A stretch of 64,000 nucleotides of DNA from positions 90,262 through 154,261 of IMG/VR virus record IMGVR_UViG_3300046665_000434; one strand, given 5' to 3'. The position numbers were made by a program, and so were the translations under genes. The notes below the pieces were generated by a model. It ran no database searches. It saw only the letters and a program-made list of their open reading frames with translations, and was not told the origin of the DNA. This DNA comes from a virus. Each line of letters begins with the position of its first letter. Positions within the stretch are counted from its first letter, which is position 1. Below, piece after piece: positions 1 to 7,597 of the stretch.

Positions 1-135
1 GTTGTTATTGCCGACGAGTTCGACAACATCATCGAACTCCTGTTCAGGATCACCAAGGTGTTCGCCGGTCAGGATCAGAGGCCGATCGATCTCACCTGCT
101 TCTACCGCATAGTCGAACAGCGGGTTATTTAACAT
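1..135 (-). CDS. Putative virion/inner-head-like protein, N-terminal fragment
   Basis: Only the first 45 codons lie in the window, reading leftwards from an ATG at 135; the rest is beyond the left edge. The visible N-terminus (LFDYAVEAGEIDRPLI) resembles the start of the protein encoded at 2921-4252 (LMGYAVESGAVPVLVP), so the two may be paralogues flanking the helicase gene. Proteins of this kind in phiKZ-like phages are often packaged in the head, but that link is inference. The gene starts 27 nt after the stop of the helicase gene on the same strand and is probably cotranscribed with it. Confidence 0.6.
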   Translation of the reverse strand, partial: MLNNPLFDYAVEAGEIDRPLILTGEHLGDPEQEFDDVVELVGNNN

Positions 136-162
136 GGATTGCTCACTTGTGCTGAGTGTTGG

Positions 163-2856
163 TTATTCCGTAGTACGTTTGATATCGACTCGCATCGATG
201 CCAGCGTCTTATAGATATCGATCGGCTCACACTTGAGGATATACTCCTCGATCGTGTGTTGTGTCTTGTACTCGTTCTGAATGCCGTTCTGCTGATTGAG
301 ATTAGGAAACCATCCGTCTTCCGCTTCAGCTTTGATGGTGTACAAGAACACCGGCAGGCGCAGAACATCGTTCAACGTGAAGCTGTCTGGTGTTTCGATC
401 GTGATACGTTTTGTCTTCTGATCGTAGTGATACCGATCCAGACGCCATTTCTTTTCGATCGCAGACGAGATACCCAGCATGATGGCTTCATGCCGATCCG
501 ATGAACTATACAGCCATTCATTGGATTCAGTACCGTCCCACTCAACCAACTTACCTGAACGCAAGAAGCCAGGCATCAGCTCCTCTTGTTTATACATCGA
601 CCCGTGGTACAGGTAGTGCGGCAGCTCAAACCCTGAGGATTCTTTACTGTAGCTACGTTCCTGTCCCCAACCTTGGCCGCTGTGGCCGCTCTGGTCAAGC
701 GTATTGCCGATACCTAAGATGTCAGCCAGCAACTGACCAAGACCTTGCAGGAACGAGAACGTGAAGCCTTCTGACGAGTATTCGGATATGTCCACCGACT
801 CCAGAGACAGATACGCGCCCAATGGATCAGTGACCATTCGTTTCTCAAGCGCCAGCGTGTCGAGGTCGACGTTCTTCACCGACATGATCGCAGCTACCTG
901 AGCCTGACTCCACTCCAGGATCTCGTTACTACGAGTACTGATGTTAGGCTGACTGCCGGTATCGAGCAAGAACGAGAACACATCCACGTCCTCATCCTGA
1001 CCAAGGCGCGCAGCACGAGCGATGGTCTGGATCTTGATCGCTTCACGGAATGCCTGATTGAGCAGCAGGATACGGTTGGCTGCCGTCAGCGGAACCCCGG
1101 TCGACAGGGACTGGTAGGTCGCAATCAACGGATTGAGGTCTTCGTCCTTATAGAACTTAGCCACAATCTGAGGCAGGTCTTTGTTAGTAGCGCCAAAGAT
1201 ACGAGCAGGGGAATACCCGTCCTTGAAGACCTTCTCAGCAACAGCCTCGACGACCTCTACCCAGCTGGTGAAGATCAGCGTCTTCTTCTTGGCACCATCG
1301 ATGTATTTCTCAAAGTCGATGTACTGCACCATTTCGACGTGACACTTGGAACGCATGCCGCCAACAATCGAGCCGAGCGCCTCACCCATCACTTTGAGTG
1401 GTAGGTACTTCACGACACTCTTAGCCGATCTGAACTCAGCCTTCATTGCAGAAGGTAGAGACGGGATGATCTGCTTACGCTCGTACTGGTTGGCGAGCAT
1501 CGCCTCTTCTTTCATGGTCCGTGGATCGAATCCAGAGGACACGATCTTCACTGCCTTGTTGTACTCGACGAATTCTCTCCGTTGAGCATCATTGGTTAGT
1601 GTCTTCTCGAACCAGTCAAGACCTGCCTGATACTGGCGTTCGTAAGCCTTACGGTTGAGTTCGTAATAGTGCGTACGCTCATCGATGAATTTTCGCAACA
1701 CCGTACTGATGTTCTCAAGCGTGTACTTGTCGCCGTCCGGCATCTTGACGAGAACTTGCTCTTCGGTAACGTTGGTCTTGACCACGTCTTGTTTAGGGAC
1801 ATGGTACTTGAGGTGCCCCATCCGGTTACGCAGGATATCGTTGGCGCGCTTTGCATCACGGCCGTAGATCTTCCTGAAGCGTTCTTCCGTATCGTTGTCA
1901 AACAACGGGTCGATACACTTGAGGAATGGGATACACTCAACGCCCAGCGCCAAGATAGGCGTACCGGACGACCAGATGGAATAACTGACAGCCTTCATCT
2001 GGCACAGTTCGATCAGCAGTTGCGCACGGTCGGACTGGATACGGTTGAAGTTGTGGGACTCATCAAGAATAACAAACGTGTTGTTAAACTCACGGCTGTT
2101 GGCCTTGACGTAATCCAACATTTCCTCAAGCGACTCGTAATGGCAGATGTAGTAGTGCTTGTCCAACGTCAATGGTTGTCCGCTGGTGCTGTACCAGTAA
2201 GGACGGCGCTTGGTCAGAATACCATCGATGGTATCTTTCCAGACGGTCTCAGTTACTGGTTTAGGGCAGATCACGATCACCTTGTTAGGGTGAGTAGATT
2301 CCGCACACACCAACGTACCAACGGTCTTACCGCTACCAGCGCCTGCATCGAGCATGTAGCCCTTCAGCTGGAAGGCTGGGACCAGACGTCCAAAGATCTC
2401 GATGAACTCGCTCTGGAACGGTTTGAGAGGGAATGGAGCCAACCCGACAATAGAGTCAGGGTCAGTCGCCATCTTGAAACTCTTACCGTTAGGATTGCTG
2501 AGCTTACCGCCCTTCTGCTGAGACTGGATTTCAAGAGCTTGTCGATCAGCATCACCCAGCCAAGTGTTTTCCTTACACTCGTCAATGATCTTTTGCAGTA
2601 CACGTTTTGGCGTACGTGTTTGTCTGTCGTCGTAGATACGTTGACAGATATACAGGAAGTCAGGGCCGAAGAAGTGACGCATGCGGATCTCAGACGACCG
2701 CACCACCGAGAACATGTATTTGAAGAGGGTGTTGTTACCCCAAAGCCGATACATGTCACGACGTAGCAATTCGGTACTGATCCCTTCAATAATCAGAAAG
2801 GTTGGGGTGGATTCAACTTCGATCAACCCTAGGCGACGTTTCAATCCTGCAAACAT
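163..2856 (-). CDS. SNF2/DEAD-like helicase with extra C-terminal domain
   Basis: This 897-residue protein is a superfamily 2 helicase/translocase. A Walker A motif (GAGSGKT) lies near residue 172, followed by a DESH box (motif II) near 264, SSGTP (motif III) near 300 and an SNF2-type motif VI (IARAARLGQ), with a helicase C domain from about 530 to 700. The last ~150 residues are not helicase: they contain YLYHGS...ELMPG...LYSSSDRHEA, which recalls the HGS/T-and-Tyr pattern of small ADP-ribosyltransferase-like folds (see findings). An ATG at 2856 is preferred to the GTG four codons upstream because a GAGAG sits at a usable distance from it. Members in jumbo phages act in replication or recombination; the exact substrate is unknown. 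It belongs to a minus-strand unit with its neighbours. Confidence 0.85.
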   Translation of the reverse strand: MFAGLKRRLGLIEVESTPTFLIIEGISTELLRRDMYRLWGNNTLFKYMFSVVRSSEIRMRHFFGPDFLYICQRIYDDRQTRTPKRVLQKIIDECKENTWLGDADRQALEIQSQQKGGKLSNPNGKSFKMATDPDSIVGLAPFPLKPFQSEFIEIFGRLVPAFQLKGYMLDAGAGSGKTVGTLVCAESTHPNKVIVICPKPVTETVWKDTIDGILTKRRPYWYSTSGQPLTLDKHYYICHYESLEEMLDYVKANSREFNNTFVILDESHNFNRIQSDRAQLLIELCQMKAVSYSIWSSGTPILALGVECIPFLKCIDPLFDNDTEERFRKIYGRDAKRANDILRNRMGHLKYHVPKQDVVKTNVTEEQVLVKMPDGDKYTLENISTVLRKFIDERTHYYELNRKAYERQYQAGLDWFEKTLTNDAQRREFVEYNKAVKIVSSGFDPRTMKEEAMLANQYERKQIIPSLPSAMKAEFRSAKSVVKYLPLKVMGEALGSIVGGMRSKCHVEMVQYIDFEKYIDGAKKKTLIFTSWVEVVEAVAEKVFKDGYSPARIFGATNKDLPQIVAKFYKDEDLNPLIATYQSLSTGVPLTAANRILLLNQAFREAIKIQTIARAARLGQDEDVDVFSFLLDTGSQPNISTRSNEILEWSQAQVAAIMSVKNVDLDTLALEKRMVTDPLGAYLSLESVDISEYSSEGFTFSFLQGLGQLLADILGIGNTLDQSGHSGQGWGQERSYSKESSGFELPHYLYHGSMYKQEELMPGFLRSGKLVEWDGTESNEWLYSSSDRHEAIMLGISSAIEKKWRLDRYHYDQKTKRITIETPDSFTLNDVLRLPVFLYTIKAEAEDGWFPNLNQQNGIQNEYKTQHTIEEYILKCEPIDIYKTLASMRVDIKRTTE

Positions 2857-2920
2857 GGTGACTCTCACTTAGAGCCTGGGGCCCCTGAATTCATGGAACC
2901 CCAGTCAGTGTGGGGATTGA

Positions 2921-4252
2921 CTACTTCTTCTCTTCTTTCTTTTCAGCTTTCTTGAAGATGGTGTAACACTCGACGTTGGTTCTGAGGATACGAACACCGC
3001 AACGTTGGAAGTTGTCGCACTCTTGGGCGATTTCATTGTAACCCATCGACATCTTCATGAACGCATTGATAACGTACTTATAGCCTGCGTATTTCGAGAT
3101 GCGTTTCTTGTAAGTGGCAAGCGCCACATTACGTGCGGCTTTCCAGTCGTCTTTCCGCTGCTGCTCGTTGGCGCTAAGGTGTTCGCCCCGAAGATTCGCC
3201 AGATCTGCACTGCCCAGACTCCAGCCGTATTCCCTGTCAGTTTCTCTCAAAATTTTATCGAGAGTATCACCTTCGGTCTTGGTGGCCTTGTCCAAGATCT
3301 GTTGGTAACGCTGACTCATGCCGGTGAATCTGCCAATGGTGGCCTGGATCGAATCGTTGATCGTCTTCTGCTCGAACGAGAAGGCTTCCAGCGCATTGAC
3401 TGCCTCGACCAGATCCTTGATTTCCATCGGAGCAGTTTCGGTGACTTGGTGCGTACGATTATGCCGCTTGACGGACAGGGCGAAATGCTGCTTGGGATCG
3501 AACACCGCTTTACTGTCTTCGATGAACGGCATCTCGGTGACCCGGTTAAAACCGATCTCGTGATAAATATCTTCAGAGCTAGTCACGCCCTCGAGAGTCG
3601 CAGGATCAAGGCGAATAACGTCTTCCTGGATCTTGGACAGTTTACGCGTGGTGTCTTGGATATGGCGAACGGCTTCATGGATGTCAGACATCTTGATGGC
3701 GAACTTACCACTGGCGGTGAATCCGTATCCAGGAGCCGCCATCGAGAACGCTCTGACCTTCTTGTCAGACAGTGTCGGAATGATCTCTTTGATCGCGCGC
3801 AGATCGTCAGCGACTTTAGCAGCGTGGTGGATACGCATGCCTAGCAGCTTTCTGAGGCCCTCCATGAACTTTGCAGCAGCTTGCTTGATCCATTCCCAGA
3901 TCTTGGCGAGGAAGCTTTTCTGCTTATCCTCAGCTTCGGTAGAGTAATCCGACGCCGACTCGAACGAAGGCGCAATCAGACTGATCGGCAGATGTGCGAT
4001 ACCGGCAGACTGGATCAGCGCACCTACCGCTACCTCGTACTGTTTAGCAGTCGCCGCAGTAGCTTCTATCGACAAGAAACGCAGAGACAGACTCTCCATG
4101 CTTTCGACGAAGGAGATTGCTCTTACCAAGTCATGACCATGCTGACGGATTGCATGGACAGCCTCTTGGGAATACTCGATTGGAACTAGTACTGGCACCG
4201 CACCGGATTCCACGGCATAGCCCATCAATAGGTTATCTTCACGCATGATCAT
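2921..4252 (-). CDS. Putative inner-head/virion protein
   Basis: 443 residues, unrecognised by signature motifs. The N-terminus (GYAVESG) resembles the truncated gene at the left edge. Residues ~15-130 are helical, with a tryptophan- and lysine-rich amphipathic stretch (FLAKIWEWIKQAAAKFMEGLRKLLG) around 115-140; the C-terminus is a lysine/glutamate tail (KKAEKKEEKK). The middle has long helices (ADDLRAIKEI, VRHIQDTTRKLSKIQEDV). Such proteins with helical, prohead-cleavage-prone bodies are common among phiKZ-like inner-head proteins, and this assignment is inference. The start could be the ATG at 4252 or 4246. It sits 64 nt upstream of the helicase gene on the same strand. Confidence 0.5.
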   Translation of the reverse strand: MIMREDNLLMGYAVESGAVPVLVPIEYSQEAVHAIRQHGHDLVRAISFVESMESLSLRFLSIEATAATAKQYEVAVGALIQSAGIAHLPISLIAPSFESASDYSTEAEDKQKSFLAKIWEWIKQAAAKFMEGLRKLLGMRIHHAAKVADDLRAIKEIIPTLSDKKVRAFSMAAPGYGFTASGKFAIKMSDIHEAVRHIQDTTRKLSKIQEDVIRLDPATLEGVTSSEDIYHEIGFNRVTEMPFIEDSKAVFDPKQHFALSVKRHNRTHQVTETAPMEIKDLVEAVNALEAFSFEQKTINDSIQATIGRFTGMSQRYQQILDKATKTEGDTLDKILRETDREYGWSLGSADLANLRGEHLSANEQQRKDDWKAARNVALATYKKRISKYAGYKYVINAFMKMSMGYNEIAQECDNFQRCGVRILRTNVECYTIFKKAEKKEEKK

Positions 4253-4281
4253 GTCCCAAATAAGGAAGTAGTTTCATAAAA

Positions 4282-4590
4282 TTACGCTGCCGGAAAGCAG
4301 GTCTCTGGAATGTCTGGAAGATCGACAGTAATCCCAGCTTTGTCGTGCGTACAATCGGCACAATAGATGATGGTGTTGTTCGTCACGAAGCTGTGACAGA
4401 TTGAATTCAGCCAGTCTTTGGAGACCTTGACTGACGGCGTAAACGTGATCATTGAGGCATCCTGATTCCAGCCCCAGTTATAATCAGGACGGACATGGTA
4501 GACCCGTATCCAATGCAGTTCATCGCATGCGGGGCAATAGAAAGCTACTCCGTCACCGCGCTTTACCAACTTAGATCCTAACCGTTCCAT
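4282..4590 (-). CDS. Small zinc-ribbon-like protein (DUF6527-like)
   Basis: 102 residues with two cysteine pairs: CPAC near residue 20 and CADC near residue 82, plus H near 24 and a conserved-looking ending THDKAGITVDLPD. The order CPxC-xEx-H ... W-W ... FTPS ... CHSF ... CTH..AG.TVDLPD matches my recollection of the DUF6527 family, small phage and prophage proteins of unknown role. It probably binds one zinc ion. The start at 4590 is chosen because AGAGG precedes it by 8 nt; the GTG at 4596 is too close. It is the first gene of the minus-strand unit and is divergent from the gene at 4646. Confidence 0.6.
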   Translation of the reverse strand: MERLGSKLVKRGDGVAFYCPACDELHWIRVYHVRPDYNWGWNQDASMITFTPSVKVSKDWLNSICHSFVTNNTIIYCADCTHDKAGITVDLPDIPETCFPAA

Positions 4591-4596
4591 AATCAC

Positions 4597-4645
4597 ACCT
4601 CTCGTTAAAAGTTATTATATAGCCTAATCTTCTTGGACAGTCATC
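4597..4645. promoter_or_regulatory. AT-rich divergent intergenic region, candidate promoter(s)
   Basis: The 55-nt gap between divergent genes holds AAAAGTTATTATATAGCC, the most AT-rich stretch nearby, readable as a -10-like TATATAAT on the minus strand. phiKZ early promoters are AT-rich with a TATATTAC-type core, so a phage promoter here is plausible but unproven. Confidence 0.3.
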
Positions 4646-5443
4646 ATGCTAGCGGTCATTATTAAAGGCAATCCGAAGTTCATCAACACTCCGCTAGCTA
4701 AGTCGTACTATAGTGATATCGAGACGTTTCTAAAATCTCTCGGTTACACAGTTGAGTTTAATGCCGGTAAAGACTACACTCGTCCTAGACAGGATGCGGA
4801 TCTCTATATCGGACATTCTCGTGGTGCCGACCGTTATGACTTCATGGACGCTAAGAACAAAAGCAAGTTCTTGAAGTTCGGTGTCCTTGAAGGCTATATC
4901 CATCCGGTAGATGCCGCGTGGCAGAAAGTAACGAAGCCTGGAACCGGCGTTCCCCCAAACGAACACTTCATCTTCACTGATGAGCAGAAAGAAGCTATCC
5001 GAAGTAAAACGGCCGAGCTCTCTACGGAATCGAACTCAACTGTCGATACGTTGATTGCTAACGCCATGAAAGAAAAGTTCCTTGGCCCAGCCTCTCTTAA
5101 TAAACACATGGAGAATCTGGTTGTCATCGAGTCTAATGGTAAACCTGTAGGCTTCTATATACCGTTCCAAGAAAAGGACGGTGTCTGGCGTACGGGATCG
5201 ATTTACCTGCTACCTGAATATCGTGGACGTGGGATCGCTAAAGACGTGATCGCCAAGTTCGCGAAAGAGCGGAGAGTAAGGGCATGGATAGAGCGTGGAA
5301 ATACAGCCAGCGTTCGGGCCTTTACTGCGGCAGGGTTGGCGGGGACTGGACGACGCTTGCTGGTGAACGGTAAGCACTTTGATGAGTACGTTACTCTTGA
5401 AGAATCGTTAGAGCGCAATACGCGTATCCTGAGCTGGGACTAA
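4646..5443 (+). CDS. Hydrolase-like domain fused to GNAT acetyltransferase
   Basis: 265 residues. Residues 1-100 form a small alpha/beta unit with a nucleophile-elbow-like GHSRG (Ser58) after a beta strand (DADLYI). Residues ~125-255 look like a GNAT N-acetyltransferase: a strand GSIYLLPEY is followed by the acetyl-CoA pyrophosphate-binding motif RGRGIA and helix KDVIAKFAKE, then NTASVRAFTAAGL, typical of the C-terminal GNAT helix. The substrate is unknown. There is no strong Shine-Dalgarno. The gene stands alone, bounded by divergent genes on the left and the hairpin-rich gap on the right. GNAT is well supported; the first domain is tentative. Confidence 0.65.
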   Translation: MLAVIIKGNPKFINTPLAKSYYSDIETFLKSLGYTVEFNAGKDYTRPRQDADLYIGHSRGADRYDFMDAKNKSKFLKFGVLEGYIHPVDAAWQKVTKPGTGVPPNEHFIFTDEQKEAIRSKTAELSTESNSTVDTLIANAMKEKFLGPASLNKHMENLVVIESNGKPVGFYIPFQEKDGVWRTGSIYLLPEYRGRGIAKDVIAKFAKERRVRAWIERGNTASVRAFTAAGLAGTGRRLLVNGKHFDEYVTLEESLERNTRILSWD

Positions 5444-5445
5444 TC

Positions 5446-5735
5446 ATTATATGCAAGCACCGGGTAGGGTGTAAGCAGACGGTGGCGGTTACGCCTGATC
5501 GAGTGACACACTCCTCGGTTAGGTAACCAGTGGTCAGGATGTCCTCTCTGACCTAAGACGTTATTGCTGTGGGTGCGATAACGTCTGCTGAAGCGAATGC
5601 TCAGCCTACAACGTTTGGTAGCGCGGGGACATGCCAAACGTTGTGGGGTGGACATACATACCCCAGTGTGACCACTACCGTACATCCCTCGATCCTTCCA
5701 CTCCTAGGGATCGAGGGATGTACCTTTCTTTATGC
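5446..5735 (+). other. Structured non-coding region (tandem hairpins)
   Basis: No credible gene lies here. Successive inverted repeats are visible: GGTCAG/CTGACC (5532-5553), AGACGTTAT/ATAACGTCT (5556-5586), ACAACGTTTGG/CCAAACGTTGT (5608-5644), GGGGT/ACCCC (about 5645-5665), and the 16-bp terminator stem at 5680-5723, with two smaller ones (GGCGGTTACGCC, GGTTAGGTAACC) before 5530. The series is densest just downstream of the GNAT gene. It may be an untranslated RNA or an elaborate 3' end; nothing shows expression. Confidence 0.55.
5680..5732 (+). terminator. Strong intrinsic terminator
   Basis: A perfect 16-bp stem, GTACATCCCTCGATCC (5680-5695) with GGATCGAGGGATGTAC (5708-5723), 12-nt loop, followed by a pyrimidine run CTTTCTTT. 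Confidence 0.8.
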
Positions 5736-5749
5736 CGCATCCATACTTT

Positions 5750-5778
5750 TTCAATGAAATTATCTACAGTCATACATA
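5750..5778 (+). promoter_or_regulatory. Promoter-like element shared with 22341-22369
   Basis: A 29-nt segment with the core TACAGTCATACATA (5765-5778) that matches the segment at 22341-22369 at 25 of 29 positions. Both precede the first gene of an operon with hairpin-type ribosome-binding sites, and the distance to the first such hairpin is 24 nt here and 23 nt there. This is the best candidate promoter in the window. Confidence 0.6.
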
Positions 5779-5802
5779 ACGGAGGTGACTAAACAAACCA
5801 AT

Positions 5803-5815
5803 GTCCGAGGAGGAC
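5803..5815 (+). promoter_or_regulatory. Hairpin ribosome-binding site (GTCC/GGAC type)
   Basis: GTCCGAGGAGGAC: the 4-nt arms GTCC and GGAC can pair and hold GAGGA in the loop; ATG follows at 5818. This is one of two copies with the compensatory stem change. Confidence 0.65.
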
Positions 5816-5817
5816 TC

Positions 5818-6159
5818 ATGTCGTATTCTAATGCATTGAAAATCGGTGGTGTGCTGGTATTGGCTGCAATCGGTGTCGTAGCTGCTGTCAAAGCGTACCA
5901 CGAGAAAGAAGCCGCTTCTGAAGAGAAGCTAAAACCTCTCCAGACACTGGCCATGAAAGTAATGCTCAATAAACTCCTGGTGGAGATCAGCGAGCTGATC
6001 GTATCCAAACAGGTGATGCCGGATGACGATCTGTTTATCAGAGTCAGGGTGTTCAGGGATCTCGCCAAGGCCGACTATGTAGATCTCAGCCATCTTGACC
6101 TGTGTATGCTGGTTCAGGAAGCGCAGGGCATACTGTCCACACTCAAATCCATGCCTTAA
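5818..6159 (+). CDS. Small membrane-anchored protein, unknown
   Basis: 113 residues. Residues 5-26 (NALKIGGVLVLAAIGVVAAVKAY) form one N-terminal transmembrane segment, followed by a lysine/glutamate-rich helical cytoplasmic or periplasmic part. The ATG at 5818 is chosen over the upstream GTG at 5785 because it directly follows the hairpin-type Shine-Dalgarno. The protein at 7203-7553 has the same plan and an alignable N-terminus (MSxxNxLKxGxVL), so the two are paralogues in one operon. The shared promoter-like element at 5750-5778 suggests early or coordinated expression. No function is recognised. Confidence 0.75.
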   Translation: MSYSNALKIGGVLVLAAIGVVAAVKAYHEKEAASEEKLKPLQTLAMKVMLNKLLVEISELIVSKQVMPDDDLFIRVRVFRDLAKADYVDLSHLDLCMLVQEAQGILSTLKSMP

Positions 6160-6170
6160 TAGGAGGTTAC

Positions 6171-6626
6171 GTGAAGAATCCATTCAAACGTTACGCAACT
6201 ATATTCGATCGGTTGGCAGATAGTTTTCGAATCCGTACCTTTTCTCCTAAGGACGAGGTGAAGGACGTTGTAGAAATAGGCTTCGTTGAGGCATTAGGTA
6301 TATATCTTCACCACATCACGCGTGACCTTATTCGTCAAGGACATTCTGTAATGAGTGTCGTCGGTAAGGTCAAAGCCGCCAGAAGTGACGGTTGGGAAGA
6401 TGATATCGCCGCAATGATCAACGAGTATACCAGTCGCTCTACGGTCACGTATCAGCGCTATCCGGCCGGTGTCATGTCGATAGGTATCCCTCAACAAACT
6501 TATCGCTTGAAGCTGGTGCGTACGGTGAAGAAACCGGCTTCGGATTTCGCGGGAGATATGACCCGCGGAAAAGTAGAACTGTCGGAACAAGTGCTGACCA
6601 CTATCAAAAATTATTCGTCGGACTGA
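6171..6626 (+). CDS. Hypothetical small protein
   Basis: 151 residues, no recognised domain. It starts with GTG at 6171, 6 nt after AGGAGG; the reading frame is open upstream but no better start exists and the previous gene ends 11 nt earlier. This is the one gene of the operon whose ribosome-binding site lacks the GACC/GGTC stem. The protein has a basic N-terminus (KNPFKRYATIFDRL) and alternating helix/strand pattern (VVGKVKAARSDGWEDDIAAMINEY), and appears soluble. Confidence 0.7.
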   Translation: MKNPFKRYATIFDRLADSFRIRTFSPKDEVKDVVEIGFVEALGIYLHHITRDLIRQGHSVMSVVGKVKAARSDGWEDDIAAMINEYTSRSTVTYQRYPAGVMSIGIPQQTYRLKLVRTVKKPASDFAGDMTRGKVELSEQVLTTIKNYSSD

Positions 6627-6636
6627 TCCGACTAAA

Positions 6637-6650
6637 GACCGTAGGAGGTC
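6637..6650 (+). promoter_or_regulatory. Hairpin ribosome-binding site (GACC/GGTC type)
   Basis: GACCGTAGGAGGTC, 3 nt before ATG 6654. The loop carries one extra T compared with most copies. Confidence 0.65.
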
Positions 6651-6653
6651 ATC

Positions 6654-7172
6654 ATGTTTCTTGTTTCTCGCAGTATCTTCAATCAACTCAAATCTGATTA
6701 TCTCGACCTCCCTCTCGGCGCCATCGATGAAGGTCTGCGTAACAGCATCCGTAAGATCAACATGATGAACGGTATAGTGACGTTCGCTTGCTGTGAAAGC
6801 CATTTGGAGACTGAGGAGTTTCCAGAATACGGTAGTCAATTCTACGTCGCCTTCCGGGCTAGCACTAACTACGGTATCCTTAAAATAAAGAGCATCTACA
6901 AAGGCTTTGCAGGACAGCTGGAGTTGATGGTCCCAAACCCTTATCTTGAGAATGAGTTATCGTGGACCAACCCGCGACTCGAGATCGATGAGACCTGTCA
7001 AGTTGATGGTACTGATCGACAATGGTCATTAGTGATCAGAGTAACCGTATTCAGCCATTCTTTCAAGGAAGTAGTCCTTAAAGCTTTCGAGAATGCTGTC
7101 AATAAAGAGCTGGTGCGGGACATCCCAAAAACAACTGCGGCTAAGCCGCGCCGATTCAGGCCGTCTTTCTAA
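6654..7172 (+). CDS. Hypothetical small protein
   Basis: 172 residues without a recognised domain. Seen: Cys-Cys near residue 45 (FACCESHLE), a beta-rich centre (SQFYVAFRASTNYGILKIKSIY) and a basic proline-containing tail (AAKPRRFRPSF). It follows the previous gene by 27 nt and uses a hairpin ribosome-binding site, so it is translated from the same polycistronic message. Soluble by composition. Function unknown. Confidence 0.7.
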   Translation: MFLVSRSIFNQLKSDYLDLPLGAIDEGLRNSIRKINMMNGIVTFACCESHLETEEFPEYGSQFYVAFRASTNYGILKIKSIYKGFAGQLELMVPNPYLENELSWTNPRLEIDETCQVDGTDRQWSLVIRVTVFSHSFKEVVLKAFENAVNKELVRDIPKTTAAKPRRFRPSF

Positions 7173-7186
7173 ATCTTACTGTCATC

Positions 7187-7199
7187 GACCGAGGAGGTC
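7187..7199 (+). promoter_or_regulatory. Hairpin ribosome-binding site (GACC/GGTC type)
   Basis: GACCGAGGAGGTC ending 3 nt before ATG 7203. Confidence 0.65.
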
Positions 7200-7202
7200 A
7201 TT

Positions 7203-7553
7203 ATGTCGCTTTATAACGTATTGAAAGTTGGTGCTGTACTGGCAGTTGCTGGCGCTGCCGGCTACATTGGTTACAAAGCCATAGTGGCCTATAAAGAAGA
7301 ACAGGAGTATCAGGCAAAGCAAGAAGAAATCAACGACATTAAAACACAGTTAGTGTTAAAAATGATGTCCATCCGCCTGATCGTTTCTTTCAACGGTTCT
7401 GAATGGCTGGAGATTAAAGATCCTCAGGCTTACAGTTATTACGTAGATCTTGTCAACGCCCGCAGCACCGGTTACCGTGGATTCAGCCATGCTGACTTCA
7501 AGCTCCTCTTGTACAAGCTGGAATACGTGTACGCAGTAGTTACTGCACGGTAA
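7203..7553 (+). CDS. Small membrane-anchored protein, paralogue of 5818-6159
   Basis: 116 residues with an N-terminal transmembrane segment (residues ~6-29, VLKVGAVLAVAGAAGYIGYKAIV) and a charged helix after it (YKEEQEYQAKQEEINDIK). The plan and N-terminus match the product of 5818-6159, while the C-terminal halves have diverged. Last gene of the operon; a strong terminator begins 3 nt after its stop. Function unknown. Confidence 0.75.
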   Translation: MSLYNVLKVGAVLAVAGAAGYIGYKAIVAYKEEQEYQAKQEEINDIKTQLVLKMMSIRLIVSFNGSEWLEIKDPQAYSYYVDLVNARSTGYRGFSHADFKLLLYKLEYVYAVVTAR

Positions 7554-7555
7554 TA

Positions 7556-7597
7556 TACAGGAGAGGCGTAAGCCTCTCCTGTACTCTTCTTTTTTTT
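7556..7597 (+). terminator. Intrinsic terminator of the first small-gene operon
   Basis: TACAGGAGAGGC / GCCTCTCCTGTA, 12-bp stem (7556-7583) with loop GTAA, followed by CTTCTTTTTTTT. Confidence 0.9.

Noticed and set aside
1669-2766. 365-codon open frame on the strand opposite the SNF2-type helicase
   Set aside because: It lies wholly within the helicase gene, lacks any domain pattern or start signal, and is explained by the codon bias of the real gene.
5446-5735. Hairpins considered as tRNA genes
   Set aside because: No set of four stems with an anticodon loop and TTC loop could be drawn, and no CCA-like end was seen.
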